A stretch of DNA of 39,421 bases from Actinomycetes bacterium (GTDB lineage Bacteria > Actinomycetota > Actinomycetes > Propionibacteriales > Propionibacteriaceae), in NCBI GenBank assembly GCA_023392635.1, contig JAEVYS010000089.1, positions 1 through 39,421 of the forward strand. The letters run 5' to 3'. This document shows positions 30,796 through 39,421 of this stretch, piece by piece. The notes under the pieces are model-generated. The model searched no databases and had not been told where the DNA came from. It worked only from the letters and a program-made list of their open reading frames with translations. The position numbers and the translations under genes were made by a program. How positions within the stretch are numbered: position 1 is the first letter of the stretch; every line of letters begins with the position of its first letter.

Positions 30796-31080
30796 TCACG
30801 GCCACCGCCGGAATACCCCGCGGACGGTGACCAACGTTGCGAGCGATCGCACCACCACGCCCATTCCGCCACGATTTGAAGCATAAAATTACGGTCGTTA
30901 AATTTCGGTGAGGGCCCTGCCGGGAAATGGTGCGATGGTCGTCGGTCACAATGCGACGGATGAACCCGGCAAATCGGACACCCGGCGGCCGCAGTCCACG
31001 CCCGAGCACGTCGGAATGGCGAGCCTCTTGATGAATTCCTGCGGAGCAGACCCATGCCGTGACGTTTGCCCGTGTGACGA
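30796..31080. other. Intergenic region with a locally AT-rich patch
   Basis: The 369 bp from the VOC stop to the subtilase stop hold no gene I can support. 30871-30907 is strikingly AT-rich for this genome (TTGAAGCATAAAATTACGG, then GTTAAATTT). A weak forward frame from GTG 30908 to 31126 ends in a Cys-rich stretch but has no ribosome site and runs through the terminator hairpin. Confidence 0.4.
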
Positions 31081-31112
31081 AACCGCGCCGGCGGTGGCCC
31101 GCCGGCGCGGTT
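31081..31112. terminator. Strong hairpin terminator downstream of the subtilase gene
   Basis: A perfect 14-bp stem (AACCGCGCCGGCGG / CCGCCGGCGCGGTT) with a TGGC loop lies 52 bases after the subtilase stop on the reverse strand. It could act in both directions. Confidence 0.75.
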
Positions 31113-31164
31113 CGCTAGACCGATGACCGCCCGCCCGGGGTGAGGGCGGCCATCGGCGTCCCTC

Positions 31165-34100
31165 TCAGCGGCCCAGAAGGAGCGCTTCCGACTGGCCGGA
31201 CTTGTTGTCGAATACGACGACCATCAGTCCCCGCGGCTTCTGCGTCGCCTGCGCCGCGGTGTCGAGCGGCACGTTCAGGGTGAGCGATCCGTTCCGCGGC
31301 ACCTCCACGTAGGCGTTGTCCTCGATCGCGCGCCGGTACGGGTCGTAGGTGGCCTGGCCGCCCATCTTGTCGGTCCACGGACCCTGCAGCGACGAGCTCT
31401 CGACCCGATAGGTGAACTCTCCCGCACCCTCGGTGAGGCCGAGGTCCTCGGCGTACACGGGCAGCAGCACCGTGCTGCTGTCGGTGGGAGCCGTGGCCAG
31501 GAAGCCCGAGCTGGACAGCTTCTTGGTGGCCGGGTCGTAGATGAACACCTCGGTGTAGCCGTCCACGGTCGCGCCGCTGTTGTTGACGTAGCCGGAGTCG
31601 GCGCTGAACACGATCCGGTCGGCCTTGCCGTCACCGTTGGTGTCGATGCTGAAGTCGAACTCGTTCGCGGACGCGTTGGAGGCGCGGGTGAACGTGTTCA
31701 CGGCGAACACCAGCAACGGGCCGTCCTCGAGCGTCGGGATGGTCTCCACGCCCGCGGCACGGAGGTCGATGCCACGCGTGCCGTTGACCGGCTCGACGTC
31801 ACGGCCGTCGCTGAGGCCCCAGGTGAAGACCTCGGCGCGGGTGGAGATGGCGCCGCCGGTGTTGGCGAGCTTCACCGTCGCGGACTCCTGCGTCGAGGGC
31901 GTCGAGGTGCCGTACAGCCACGGGTTGGCGGTCGTCAACGAGGCCGTGACCTTGGCCTGGGCCCGCGGGACGAGAAGGTACGGCACCCGCAGGACGCTGC
32001 CCTTCGCCGACAGGACGACGCTTCCCGAGACCTCCCGGAACGCCCACTGCTCGTCATCACCCTGGAGCTCCAGCGAGGACCCCACCTTGGAGGGAGCCAC
32101 GGAGAGCTTGAGCTTCACGCTGGCACTCCCCCGTGCCGGCACGCGCACGCTGCGGGTGCTGGGGGTCGCGGTGGCGCTCACGGCGCCCGCCGTCGGCTTC
32201 ACCGAGACGGAGTAGGTGACGGACTTCTTGCCCCGGTTGACGAGGGTGAGCGTGCGGTAGCCGGTGTAGGTGCTGGACGGTTCGGTGAACCCGAAGCTCA
32301 GCACGGGCTCCCGCCGCTTGCCGGCCTCCGTGGTGTAGGAGTCGCCGGTGGCGAACACCTGGGTGGTCAGCGTCTGGGCGGCGTCCACCAGCCCGTTCCC
32401 ACCGATGACGATGCGCTGGTCCTTCACCTTCTCCGGGTCGGCGGTGGAGACGAGGGTGGACGAGACGTCCGCCGCGGTCCAGGTCGGGTGCGCCTGGACG
32501 GCAAGCGCCGCCACGCCGGCCACATGCGGTGCCGCCATGGAGGTGCCGGACAGCACCTCGGCGTCCGAGCCGGTGCCCACTCCTGCGGAACTGATCGACA
32601 CGCCGGGCGCGGACACGCTCGGAGCCAGACCGCTGTCGCCGCCACGGGGGCCGCCGGAGCTGAAGGACGCGAACCGGCTGAACCCGGGGTTCTCCAGCGT
32701 CGCGGGCGAGAGCTGGACGGTCAGGTCACCGGGAATCGACGTGCCGGACGGCACGCCCAGGAACGGGATCGTGACGTCGAACGGCGTGCCGTCGTCAGGG
32801 TTCATCGTGATGACACCCTCGAACGGGGGGTAGCCGTCGGCGTTGTTGACCATCAGGACCGCGTCGGCGCCGGCCTGCTGGCCGAAGATCGCCTTGGCCA
32901 CGCGTGCGCAGTTGCCGCGCTTGACCACGGCGAGCTGCAGCGGGGGTCCGGCCACGACGCCAGCCTTCGTGAAGGCGTCCGCCGAGCAGCCGAGCGACTC
33001 GTCGACATCGGGGGTCGCTTCGTCGTCGGTGAGGGTGACGATCTCATACGGGCCGGCGGGAAGGTTCGCGCCGTTGGCGTTGATCGCCGTGACCAGGGTG
33101 TCGTCGCTGAAGTGGAGGTCGGCGCCCGGGAAGAACTCGGTGGAGTCCACCGCAGCCACCGAGACGACGCCGTGACCGGCTCCGGGCGTACCCACGAGGT
33201 AGGGGCTCGGCCCCTCGTTCCCTGCGGAGGCGACGACCACGGTGCCCGCGGCGACCGCGTTCGAGGCCGCCACGGCGTCCACGTCGTCGGCGCGACCGAA
33301 CGGAGAGCCCAGCGACATGTTGATGACGTCCATCTGGTTGCGCACGGCCCAGTCGATCGCCTCGGTGGTGTAGTCGGTCGAGCCCTCGCAGCCGAACACG
33401 CGCAGCGCGTACAGGTCGGCCCGGGGGGCGACGCCAGGTCCGACCTTGAACTCCAGCTGGCTGGTGGACGTGTCGTAAGGGCCGGTGTACGGCGTGCCGT
33501 CAGCCTGGACGCCGCCGCCGGCGGCGATGCCCGCGACGTGGGTGCCGTGGCCGTTGCAGTCCAGCGGGTTCTCATCCGGCCGGGCGACCGTGGACGGGTC
33601 GTCGGCGTTGTAGGCGTCACCGACGAAGTCGTAGCCGCCCTTGACCCGCGGAGCGTCCGGACCGAACAAGGCGGGATCGGCCGGCTGGCCTTCGGTGGCG
33701 TGCGCCGTCTCGTAGTCGGTGGTCTTGCCGGGGCCGCCGAAGTCGGCATGGGTGTAGTCGATGCCGGTGTCGATGATCGCGACCTTCACGCCGGTGCCGG
33801 TGTAGCCGGTGCTCTGCCAGGCCTGCGGCACGCCGAGGAACGGCACGGAGACCGTCGTCGAGACGGTGTGGCGCGGGACGGCGTGCACCGCCTTCACCCC
33901 GGGCAGGCCCGCGATCGAGGAGACCCGACCGGTGGTCGTGTGCACCCGGAGGGCGTTGACTGCGGACTGCATCCGCGACACGACCTTCGACCCCTGACTC
34001 GTCAACCGGTCACCGACCGCCCGCTGGGACTCGGCGAGCCGGCTGCGGATGCTGCTCCGCTCGCGGCTGGACAGCTCGCGTCCCGCCTTCGCCTGCACCA

Positions 34101-34311
34101 CGGCGACCGGGTCGCCGGTCAGCTCGACGATGACGTCGACCGACTGGTCGGCGCGCACCGAGCGGGGCACCACGCTGGTACCGACAGGTCCCGACGAGGG
34201 CGCCTTCTGGAACCGGTCCACCGGGTCCGGCGCAGCGGCGGTCGCCGCGGTCGGGACCACCAGCGCCAGCCCAGCTGCAGCCGCGAGGATCTTGGGGTAA
34301 CGCCACTTCAT
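31165..34311 (-). CDS. Secreted S8 family serine peptidase (subtilase) with inhibitor propeptide and PA domain
   Basis: 1048 residues from ATG 34311, with AAAGGCCAGG upstream. A Sec signal peptide (1 to about 27, ending ATAAA) precedes an I9-type propeptide (about 55-150). The S8 catalytic domain has D181 (AIIDTGID), H255 (NGHGTHVAGI) and S591 (SGTSMAAPHVAG), and the oxyanion region ASAGNEG. A PA domain is inserted between His and Ser (about 390-500: VVKRGNCARVAKAIFG, VLMVNNADGYPP), as in C5a-peptidase/cucumisin-like enzymes. The C-terminal 400 residues are beta-sandwich domains (YTGYRTLTLVNRGKKSVTYS) without an LPXTG anchor, so the enzyme is probably released. The likely role is nutrient protein degradation or processing of surface proteins. 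Divergent from the multicopper oxidase (339-bp gap). Confidence 0.95.
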   Translation of the reverse strand: MKWRYPKILAAAAGLALVVPTAATAAAPDPVDRFQKAPSSGPVGTSVVPRSVRADQSVDVIVELTGDPVAVVQAKAGRELSSRERSSIRSRLAESQRAVGDRLTSQGSKVVSRMQSAVNALRVHTTTGRVSSIAGLPGVKAVHAVPRHTVSTTVSVPFLGVPQAWQSTGYTGTGVKVAIIDTGIDYTHADFGGPGKTTDYETAHATEGQPADPALFGPDAPRVKGGYDFVGDAYNADDPSTVARPDENPLDCNGHGTHVAGIAAGGGVQADGTPYTGPYDTSTSQLEFKVGPGVAPRADLYALRVFGCEGSTDYTTEAIDWAVRNQMDVINMSLGSPFGRADDVDAVAASNAVAAGTVVVASAGNEGPSPYLVGTPGAGHGVVSVAAVDSTEFFPGADLHFSDDTLVTAINANGANLPAGPYEIVTLTDDEATPDVDESLGCSADAFTKAGVVAGPPLQLAVVKRGNCARVAKAIFGQQAGADAVLMVNNADGYPPFEGVITMNPDDGTPFDVTIPFLGVPSGTSIPGDLTVQLSPATLENPGFSRFASFSSGGPRGGDSGLAPSVSAPGVSISSAGVGTGSDAEVLSGTSMAAPHVAGVAALAVQAHPTWTAADVSSTLVSTADPEKVKDQRIVIGGNGLVDAAQTLTTQVFATGDSYTTEAGKRREPVLSFGFTEPSSTYTGYRTLTLVNRGKKSVTYSVSVKPTAGAVSATATPSTRSVRVPARGSASVKLKLSVAPSKVGSSLELQGDDEQWAFREVSGSVVLSAKGSVLRVPYLLVPRAQAKVTASLTTANPWLYGTSTPSTQESATVKLANTGGAISTRAEVFTWGLSDGRDVEPVNGTRGIDLRAAGVETIPTLEDGPLLVFAVNTFTRASNASANEFDFSIDTNGDGKADRIVFSADSGYVNNSGATVDGYTEVFIYDPATKKLSSSGFLATAPTDSSTVLLPVYAEDLGLTEGAGEFTYRVESSSLQGPWTDKMGGQATYDPYRRAIEDNAYVEVPRNGSLTLNVPLDTAAQATQKPRGLMVVVFDNKSGQSEALLLGR

Positions 34312-34426
34312 CGTGCCTGGCCTTTCTCATACGTCCAGGTCGCCGGCCGTCGCACGGCGACACAGTTGCCGGCATGCCCGATTCCCGGGCACGCCACGCA
34401 TCTTCTTTCCTGGATGCACGTCGGTG

Positions 34427-34442
34427 TCACCCGAACGGGTGA
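34427..34442. promoter_or_regulatory. 16-bp palindrome between subtilase and multicopper oxidase
   Basis: TCACCCG-aa-CGGGTGA has perfect 7-bp arms. It lies 116 bp before the subtilase start and 209 bp before the oxidase start. It is a candidate operator for either gene; the regulator is unknown. Confidence 0.45.
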
Positions 34443-34586
34443 ATTCCCTCTTTGAAAGTTCCATCCCCTGCACACCCAGTCAGTCGGGAACAGGATGGCA
34501 CTTCAGCTCGGCCCGCGTGGCCGAATTGAACAAGACGTGGAGCCCGAAGACTTTCGCGATTTCCCTGCGGACCTGTGAGCCCTCTG

Positions 34587-34624
34587 TATAACCTTCGCGG
34601 AGGCCCAGCGCCACCGTGGCGCTG
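34587..34624 (+). promoter_or_regulatory. Multicopper oxidase promoter and leader palindrome
   Basis: TATAAC (34587-34592) directly preceded by TG is an extended -10 candidate. Downstream, CAGCGCCAC-c-GTGGCGCTG (34606-34624) is a perfect 9-bp inverted repeat that would sit at the start of the mRNA and could be an operator or a leader hairpin. The ribosome site GGGGGAAC precedes ATG 34651. Confidence 0.5.
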
Positions 34625-34650
34625 TCCGTTCGTAATTCATTGGGGGAACA

Positions 34651-37600
34651 ATGTTGAACCGTTCCCGACTCGGCGCCCTGGTCTTTGCCGGGACCCTCGT
34701 CCTGGCCGCGCCGCTCGGATCCACTCCTTCTGCGACCGCACTGCCCGCGTCGGCCACCGACGCGAAGACAGTGCCTCACTATTTCGGCCCCTGGCCGAAC
34801 TGGGCCCTCAGCCCGCTCACCCTGTCCAAGGCGGCGGTCACCATCACCGGCGCCGGCAAGGACGCGACCGCGGTGGCGCAGGTCGATCCCGTCTCGGGCG
34901 GCATCAGCTCCATCCAGGTGACCAATCCCGGCCATGACTACGTGGACGGGACCACGACGGTCACCGTCAGCGGGGGCTCCACCGACGCCACCGCCACGGC
35001 CACGGTCAGCACCTCCGGCGCGGTGATCGGCTTCACCGATGTCGTGCCCGGCTCCGGCTACACGTCCTTCGACGTCGCGCTCGCCGGCGGCGGCGGCACC
35101 GGGGCGACGGCCATCGGCTCCGGCGGCGTCGACGCCATCACCATCACCGACGGCGGCAAGGGCTACACCATGCCCACCATCGACTTCGATTTCCCCGACG
35201 ACCCCACCGGCACCCAGGCCAAGGCCCACGTGCCGATGATCGCGCAGGGCGACTCGATCGACGGCATGACCGCCGACGGCACGATCACGGCGATCGTGGT
35301 CGACAACCCCGGCTCGGGCTACACCAGCGCTCCGGCGGTGTCCATCCTCAACGGCACCCAGTTCGACCCGATCAACCTGCCCGACGGTGGCTCGGTGGCC
35401 ACGGCCAAGGCGAGCCTGGAGCTCTCCGCGGTGAATGTCGTGGCGCTCGGGACCGGCTACACCAGCGCCCCGACCGTCACCGTCACCGACCCGAAGGGCG
35501 CCGGCACCGGTGCTGGCGCGACCGCGCTGACCGACGTCGGTGCGATCACCGGCATCAGCGTCACCGCCCCGGGCTCCGACTACCTGACCAAGGGCATGAA
35601 GAAGTTCGTCGACGACCTGCCCAAGACCTGCACCCCGCCGGCCTGCCCGACCACGGGCAAGTTCATCCCGAACGCGGTGCCGGCCCACAAGTCGTACACC
35701 GACGAGTCCGGCCAGAAGATCGAGGCTGACGAGTACGTCATCGGCCTGGTCCAGTACCGGACCAAGTTCAGCTCGGACCTGCCCGGTTCGGGCACGCTGG
35801 TGCGTGGCTACGTCCAGCTCGAGACGGCCGACAACGCGAGCGTGAGCCAGCACTTCCCGCTGGTCAACGAGCTGAAGGACGGCACGAGCGTGCCGGTCGC
35901 CGGCGGCTACTACGGCGTCACCCCGCCGCAGTACCTCGGCCCGTTCATCGGCGCGACGAAGGACAAGCCGGTGCGGATCGTGTTCCGCAACCTGCTGCCC
36001 ACCGGTGCGGCCGGTGACCTGTTCCTGCCCACCGACAGCTCGATGATGGGCTCCGGCATGGTCCCCATGACCATGGCCGCTCCGCAGGACAAGGGCACCG
36101 TCCTCGACGAGGTCCGCAACCCGGCGTGCACCACCGCACCCAAGGGACGCGACTGCTTCAAGGACAACCGGGCCACCCTGCACCTCCACGGCGGCATCAC
36201 CCCGTGGATCAGCGACGGCACCCCGCACCAGTGGATCACCCCCGCCGGCGAGGACACCTCCTGGCCCCAGGGCGTGAGCGTCCAGGACGTCCCCGACATG
36301 AAGGAGGCCGACGGCTCGGTCTCCTGCGGCAAGAAGGACGACGGCTGCCAGACCTTCTTCTACACCAACCAGCAGAGCGCGCGGCTGATGTTCTACCACG
36401 ACCACTCGTGGGGCATCACCCGGCTCAACGTGTACGCGGGTGAGGCTGCCGGTTACGCCATCGCCGACGACACCGAGAAGAAGCTGATCGCGGACGGCGT
36501 CATCCCGTCGGCGGAGGACACCATCCCGCTGATCGTCCAGGACAAGACGTTCGTGCCCGGTGACGAGCAGCTGTACGACACCAAGGACGGCGCCGGCAAC
36601 ATCACCGCGTACGGCCAGGACCCCACGTGGGACGCGGATCGCTGGGGCAAGCCCGGTGACCTGTGGTACCACCACGTGTACATGCCTGCGCAGAACCCGG
36701 GCGATCCGTCCGGCATGAGCGCGTACGGCCGCTGGATGTACGGCCCGTGGTTCTGGCCGCCGGCCACCGCGACCGTTCACGGCACGATCGACAACCCGTA
36801 CTACGACCCCGCCTGCAAGCTGGACGTGCCCTCGACCTGGAAGTACCAGACCGACCCGTTCTGCGAGCCGGAGAAGATCCCCGGCACGCCGAACATCTCG
36901 GCCGGCATGGAGCAGTTCAACGACACCCCGATCGTCAACGGCGTGGCGTACCCGAAGGTCACGCTTGACCCGAAGACCTACCGCCTCCGGATCCTGAACG
37001 CCGCCAACGACCGGTTCTTCAACCTGCAGTGGTACGTCGCTGATCCGACCCAGGGCAACGGCAAGACCGAGGTCGCGCTCAAGAAGTCCGAACTCGACGC
37101 GGCCCAGACCGATCCGACCGTGTCCCCGACCCCGGTGGACGCGTACAACAACGCGGCCGGACCCGACTGGATCCAGATCGCCAACGAGGGCGGCTTCCTG
37201 CCGGCCCCGGCGGTGATCGACGGCCAGCAGCCGGTCACCTACATCACCGACCCGACCCGGTTCGACGTGGGCAACGTCGACAAGCACTCCCTCGCCCTGG
37301 CCCCGGCCGAGCGCGGCGATGCGATCGTCGACTTCTCCAAGTTCGCCGGCAAGACGCTGATCCTGTACAACGACGCGCCCGCCGCCTACCCGGCTCGCGT
37401 GCCCGGCTACGACTACTACACCGGTGGACCGGACATGAGCCCGGTCGGCGCCCCGACGACCCTGCCCGGCTACGGCCCCAACACCCGCACGGTCATGCAG
37501 GTGACCATCGCCGACAAGGCCCCGGCCGCTGCCTTCGACCTCACCAGGCTGAAGAACGCGTTCAAGCACAACGCCGGCGGTACCGGAGTCTTCGAGTCAG

Positions 37601-39354
37601 GTCAGCACCCGGTGATCGTAGGACAGTCCGCCTACAACTCGGCCTACGGCACCTCCTTCGCCAGCAGCAGCAACTGCAACGGCAAGAGCACGAAGACCGA
37701 CTGCGACGGCCTGGTGCGCGTCGACGACACCGGCAGCTTCTCGTTCAACACCCTGAAGTCCCCGACCACCAAGACCACGGTGGGCATGGAGCCGAAGGCG
37801 ATCCACGACGAGATGAACGCCTCCACGTTCGACGAGTACGGGCGTATGACGGCCAACCTCGGCATCGAGGCCCAGCCGCCGACTCCCGGGCTGCAGAACG
37901 TCACCCTGTACCCGTACGTGAACCCCACGACGGAGCTGATCGACGGCACGAACCTGCCGAAGAACGACGTCATCTATGACGCGAACGGCCTGCCGGTCAA
38001 GGACCTCAAGGTCACGCCGATCAGTGACGCCAAGGACGGGACGCAGATCTGGCGGTTCACCCACAACGGTGTCGACACCCACCCGATCCACTTCCACCTG
38101 TACGACGTCCAGGTGCTCAACCGGGTCACGTGGGACAACATCATCATCCCGCCCGACGCCAACGAGCTGGGCTGGAAGGACACCGTCCGGATGTCGCCGC
38201 TGGAGGACACCATCGTCGCCCTCCGGCCGATCATCCCCGAGGTGCCCTTCGAGGTGCCGAACTCCGTCCGGATGCTCAACCCGATGGAGCCGGGCGGATC
38301 CGGGGCGATGTTCAACAACATCGATCCCCAGGGGAACCCGACGACGGCCATCACGAACCAGCTCGTGAACTTCGGATGGGAGTACGTGTTCCACTGCCAC
38401 ATCCTCAGCCACGAGGAGATGGACATGATGCGGCCGGTGTCACTGGCACTTCCGCCGAAGCGTCCTGACGGCGTGGTGCCCGCGATCACCGGGACCGGCA
38501 CCAGCCGCCGCATCAAGGTCACCTGGAACGACAACTCGATCACCGAGACCGCGTTCCTGGTCCAGCGCACGACCGATGGGAAGAACTGGACGACGGCCGG
38601 CACTGTGGACTCGCCGCTCAACGCGCCCAACACCCATGGCGTGCGGACGTTCACCGATCCGACGGCAAACGTCACCACCGCCTACCTGTACCGCGTGGTG
38701 GCACGCAACGTGGTCGGCTACGGTGCCGAGTTCCCGGAGATGACCGTGCAGTCCATCTCCCTGAGCGCGGGCATCAACCGTCCGGCAGCGCCCACGAACC
38801 TGTCGGCGACTGCCCAGTCCGGGCCGAAGGTCAGCCTGACCTGGACCGACAATGCGACGAGCGAGACCGGATTCACCATCCAGCGCTCCAGCAACGGCGG
38901 GGTGTCGTTCACCGACGTCGGAACGGCACCGGCGCGCACCGGCACCGGTAGCGTCACCTGGGCCGACTCCACGGTGACCGCCGGCACCACCTACCAGTAC
39001 CGCGTGGTGGCGACGAACGTCGCCGGCACCTCGATCGCGTCCAACACCGTCAGCATCGCGCTGACGCTGCCGGGCACGCCCACCATCACGACCGCCACGG
39101 CGGCCAGGGTGCTGACGAACGAACGAGTCACGCTGCGCTGGGCGGACGTGGCGAACGAGACGGGCTACACGATCCAGTGGAGCACCAGCTCGACCTTCGC
39201 CACGGTGGCGGGGAATGGCACCTCGGGTGCGAACTCCACCACCTTCACCACGGGAACCATCGCCCGCCAGGTCTGGTACTTCCGGATGCGTTCCACCAAC
39301 GTGGTGGGGACGTCCGCCTGGTCACCGGTCATGACGGTCGCCGCCGCTGCCTAA
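34651..39354 (+). CDS. Giant secreted multicopper oxidase with N-terminal GxGY repeats and C-terminal fibronectin III-like domains
   Basis: 1567 residues from ATG 34651. A Sec signal peptide (1 to about 31, ending SATA-LPAS) is followed by about six repeats of 35-50 residues (about 60-315) built on I..I.V..PGSGYTSAPTVTV. The oxidase core (about 350-1270) has all four copper motifs: HLH 511-513, HDH 583-585, H1144-P-I-H1147-F-H1149, and H1248-C-H-I-L-S-H1254-x4-M1259, giving a complete type 1 site and trinuclear cluster. The halves are unusually far apart. Three fibronectin III-like domains (about 1275-1567, e.g. KVSLTWTDNATSETGFTIQR) follow. The motifs HGGITPWISDGTPHQWITPA and TNQQSARLMFYHDH recall the large MofA-like oxidases linked to Mn(II) oxidation; the substrate here is unproved. 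Confidence 0.93.
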   Translation: MLNRSRLGALVFAGTLVLAAPLGSTPSATALPASATDAKTVPHYFGPWPNWALSPLTLSKAAVTITGAGKDATAVAQVDPVSGGISSIQVTNPGHDYVDGTTTVTVSGGSTDATATATVSTSGAVIGFTDVVPGSGYTSFDVALAGGGGTGATAIGSGGVDAITITDGGKGYTMPTIDFDFPDDPTGTQAKAHVPMIAQGDSIDGMTADGTITAIVVDNPGSGYTSAPAVSILNGTQFDPINLPDGGSVATAKASLELSAVNVVALGTGYTSAPTVTVTDPKGAGTGAGATALTDVGAITGISVTAPGSDYLTKGMKKFVDDLPKTCTPPACPTTGKFIPNAVPAHKSYTDESGQKIEADEYVIGLVQYRTKFSSDLPGSGTLVRGYVQLETADNASVSQHFPLVNELKDGTSVPVAGGYYGVTPPQYLGPFIGATKDKPVRIVFRNLLPTGAAGDLFLPTDSSMMGSGMVPMTMAAPQDKGTVLDEVRNPACTTAPKGRDCFKDNRATLHLHGGITPWISDGTPHQWITPAGEDTSWPQGVSVQDVPDMKEADGSVSCGKKDDGCQTFFYTNQQSARLMFYHDHSWGITRLNVYAGEAAGYAIADDTEKKLIADGVIPSAEDTIPLIVQDKTFVPGDEQLYDTKDGAGNITAYGQDPTWDADRWGKPGDLWYHHVYMPAQNPGDPSGMSAYGRWMYGPWFWPPATATVHGTIDNPYYDPACKLDVPSTWKYQTDPFCEPEKIPGTPNISAGMEQFNDTPIVNGVAYPKVTLDPKTYRLRILNAANDRFFNLQWYVADPTQGNGKTEVALKKSELDAAQTDPTVSPTPVDAYNNAAGPDWIQIANEGGFLPAPAVIDGQQPVTYITDPTRFDVGNVDKHSLALAPAERGDAIVDFSKFAGKTLILYNDAPAAYPARVPGYDYYTGGPDMSPVGAPTTLPGYGPNTRTVMQVTIADKAPAAAFDLTRLKNAFKHNAGGTGVFESGQHPVIVGQSAYNSAYGTSFASSSNCNGKSTKTDCDGLVRVDDTGSFSFNTLKSPTTKTTVGMEPKAIHDEMNASTFDEYGRMTANLGIEAQPPTPGLQNVTLYPYVNPTTELIDGTNLPKNDVIYDANGLPVKDLKVTPISDAKDGTQIWRFTHNGVDTHPIHFHLYDVQVLNRVTWDNIIIPPDANELGWKDTVRMSPLEDTIVALRPIIPEVPFEVPNSVRMLNPMEPGGSGAMFNNIDPQGNPTTAITNQLVNFGWEYVFHCHILSHEEMDMMRPVSLALPPKRPDGVVPAITGTGTSRRIKVTWNDNSITETAFLVQRTTDGKNWTTAGTVDSPLNAPNTHGVRTFTDPTANVTTAYLYRVVARNVVGYGAEFPEMTVQSISLSAGINRPAAPTNLSATAQSGPKVSLTWTDNATSETGFTIQRSSNGGVSFTDVGTAPARTGTGSVTWADSTVTAGTTYQYRVVATNVAGTSIASNTVSIALTLPGTPTITTATAARVLTNERVTLRWADVANETGYTIQWSTSSTFATVAGNGTSGANSTTFTTGTIARQVWYFRMRSTNVVGTSAWSPVMTVAAAA

Positions 39355-39421
39355 GCGGTGAACAGGGGGCCCCCGCGCGCGCGCGCCCGGGCCGCCAGGC
39401 AGTGCGGGCCCCCCCCCGCGG
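39355..39421. other. Extremely GC-rich low-complexity end of the window
   Basis: After the oxidase stop come GGGGGCCCCC, a CG dinucleotide run and a run of nine C. The palindrome could be a terminator, but the composition also looks like an error-prone contig end. No gene is visible. Confidence 0.4.

Noticed and set aside
30908..31126. A 72-codon forward frame with a Cys-rich segment (SCGADPCRDVCPCD) that might be a peptide precursor
   Set aside because: It has no ribosome site, the stop lies beyond the subtilase terminator hairpin, and there are no modification genes nearby.
32488..34455. A long forward frame inside the subtilase gene
   Set aside because: It is antisense to the catalytic domain and lacks domain similarity.
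34480..37569. A 1029-codon reverse frame inside the multicopper oxidase
   Set aside because: It is an Asp/Val/Gly/Arg-rich shadow frame; the oxidase frame has all copper motifs.

Overview
The window is very GC-rich, densely coded DNA from an actinobacterium. The codon bias, several apparent leaderless starts, an IdeR/DtxR-type iron box, NrtR-type control of NAD genes and a transmembrane kinase-like protein with an extracytoplasmic sensor all point to Actinomycetota. Propionibacteriaceae is my tentative guess at family level; I cannot prove it from sequence alone. There is no CRISPR array, rRNA or recognisable insertion sequence.

Layout: 1-1000 is the 3' part of a membrane-anchored endonuclease/exonuclease/phosphatase protein. 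leuS (reverse) follows, with a leucine-type attenuator in front of it (leader peptide ending LLLR, hairpin, T5 terminator). 3809-7645 holds a VIT/CCC1-type metal transporter behind an iron box, a convergent DUF4192 protein that overlaps it, a membrane-anchored unknown and a GT4 glycosyltransferase. 7658-11556 (reverse) has a DMT-like permease, a FUSC-family permease and a DUF2207 membrane protein. 11666-16035 is an NAD module: an NrtR-like regulator, then nadA-nadB-nadC with 4-bp overlaps behind a promoter that carries a probable NrtR operator. 16047-21043 holds an FAD amine-oxidase-like enzyme, glycogen phosphorylase and a lipoprotein PQQ-type sugar dehydrogenase. 21078-25840 (reverse) has an MFS permease, an M23 peptidase with a Pro/Thr/Ser-rich tail, a dicarboxylate/amino-acid:cation symporter and an OsmC peroxidase.

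25954-29542 (forward) is the most unusual part: a PAP2 phosphatase, a membrane TIR protein whose C-terminal half looks like the sensor half of actinobacterial Ser/Thr kinases, and a transmembrane pseudokinase. TIR and pseudokinase share one architecture (cytosolic signalling domain, one membrane segment, Cys-containing outer domain) and may form a receptor pair. tRNA-Ala(GGC) comes next, then a divergent marR/VOC pair controlled by a perfect 43-bp nested palindrome.

31165-39354 holds two large secreted proteins transcribed divergently: a 1048-residue subtilase and a 1567-residue multicopper oxidase with an N-terminal GxGY repeat region and C-terminal fibronectin III-like domains. The last 67 bases are an extremely GC-rich low-complexity end.
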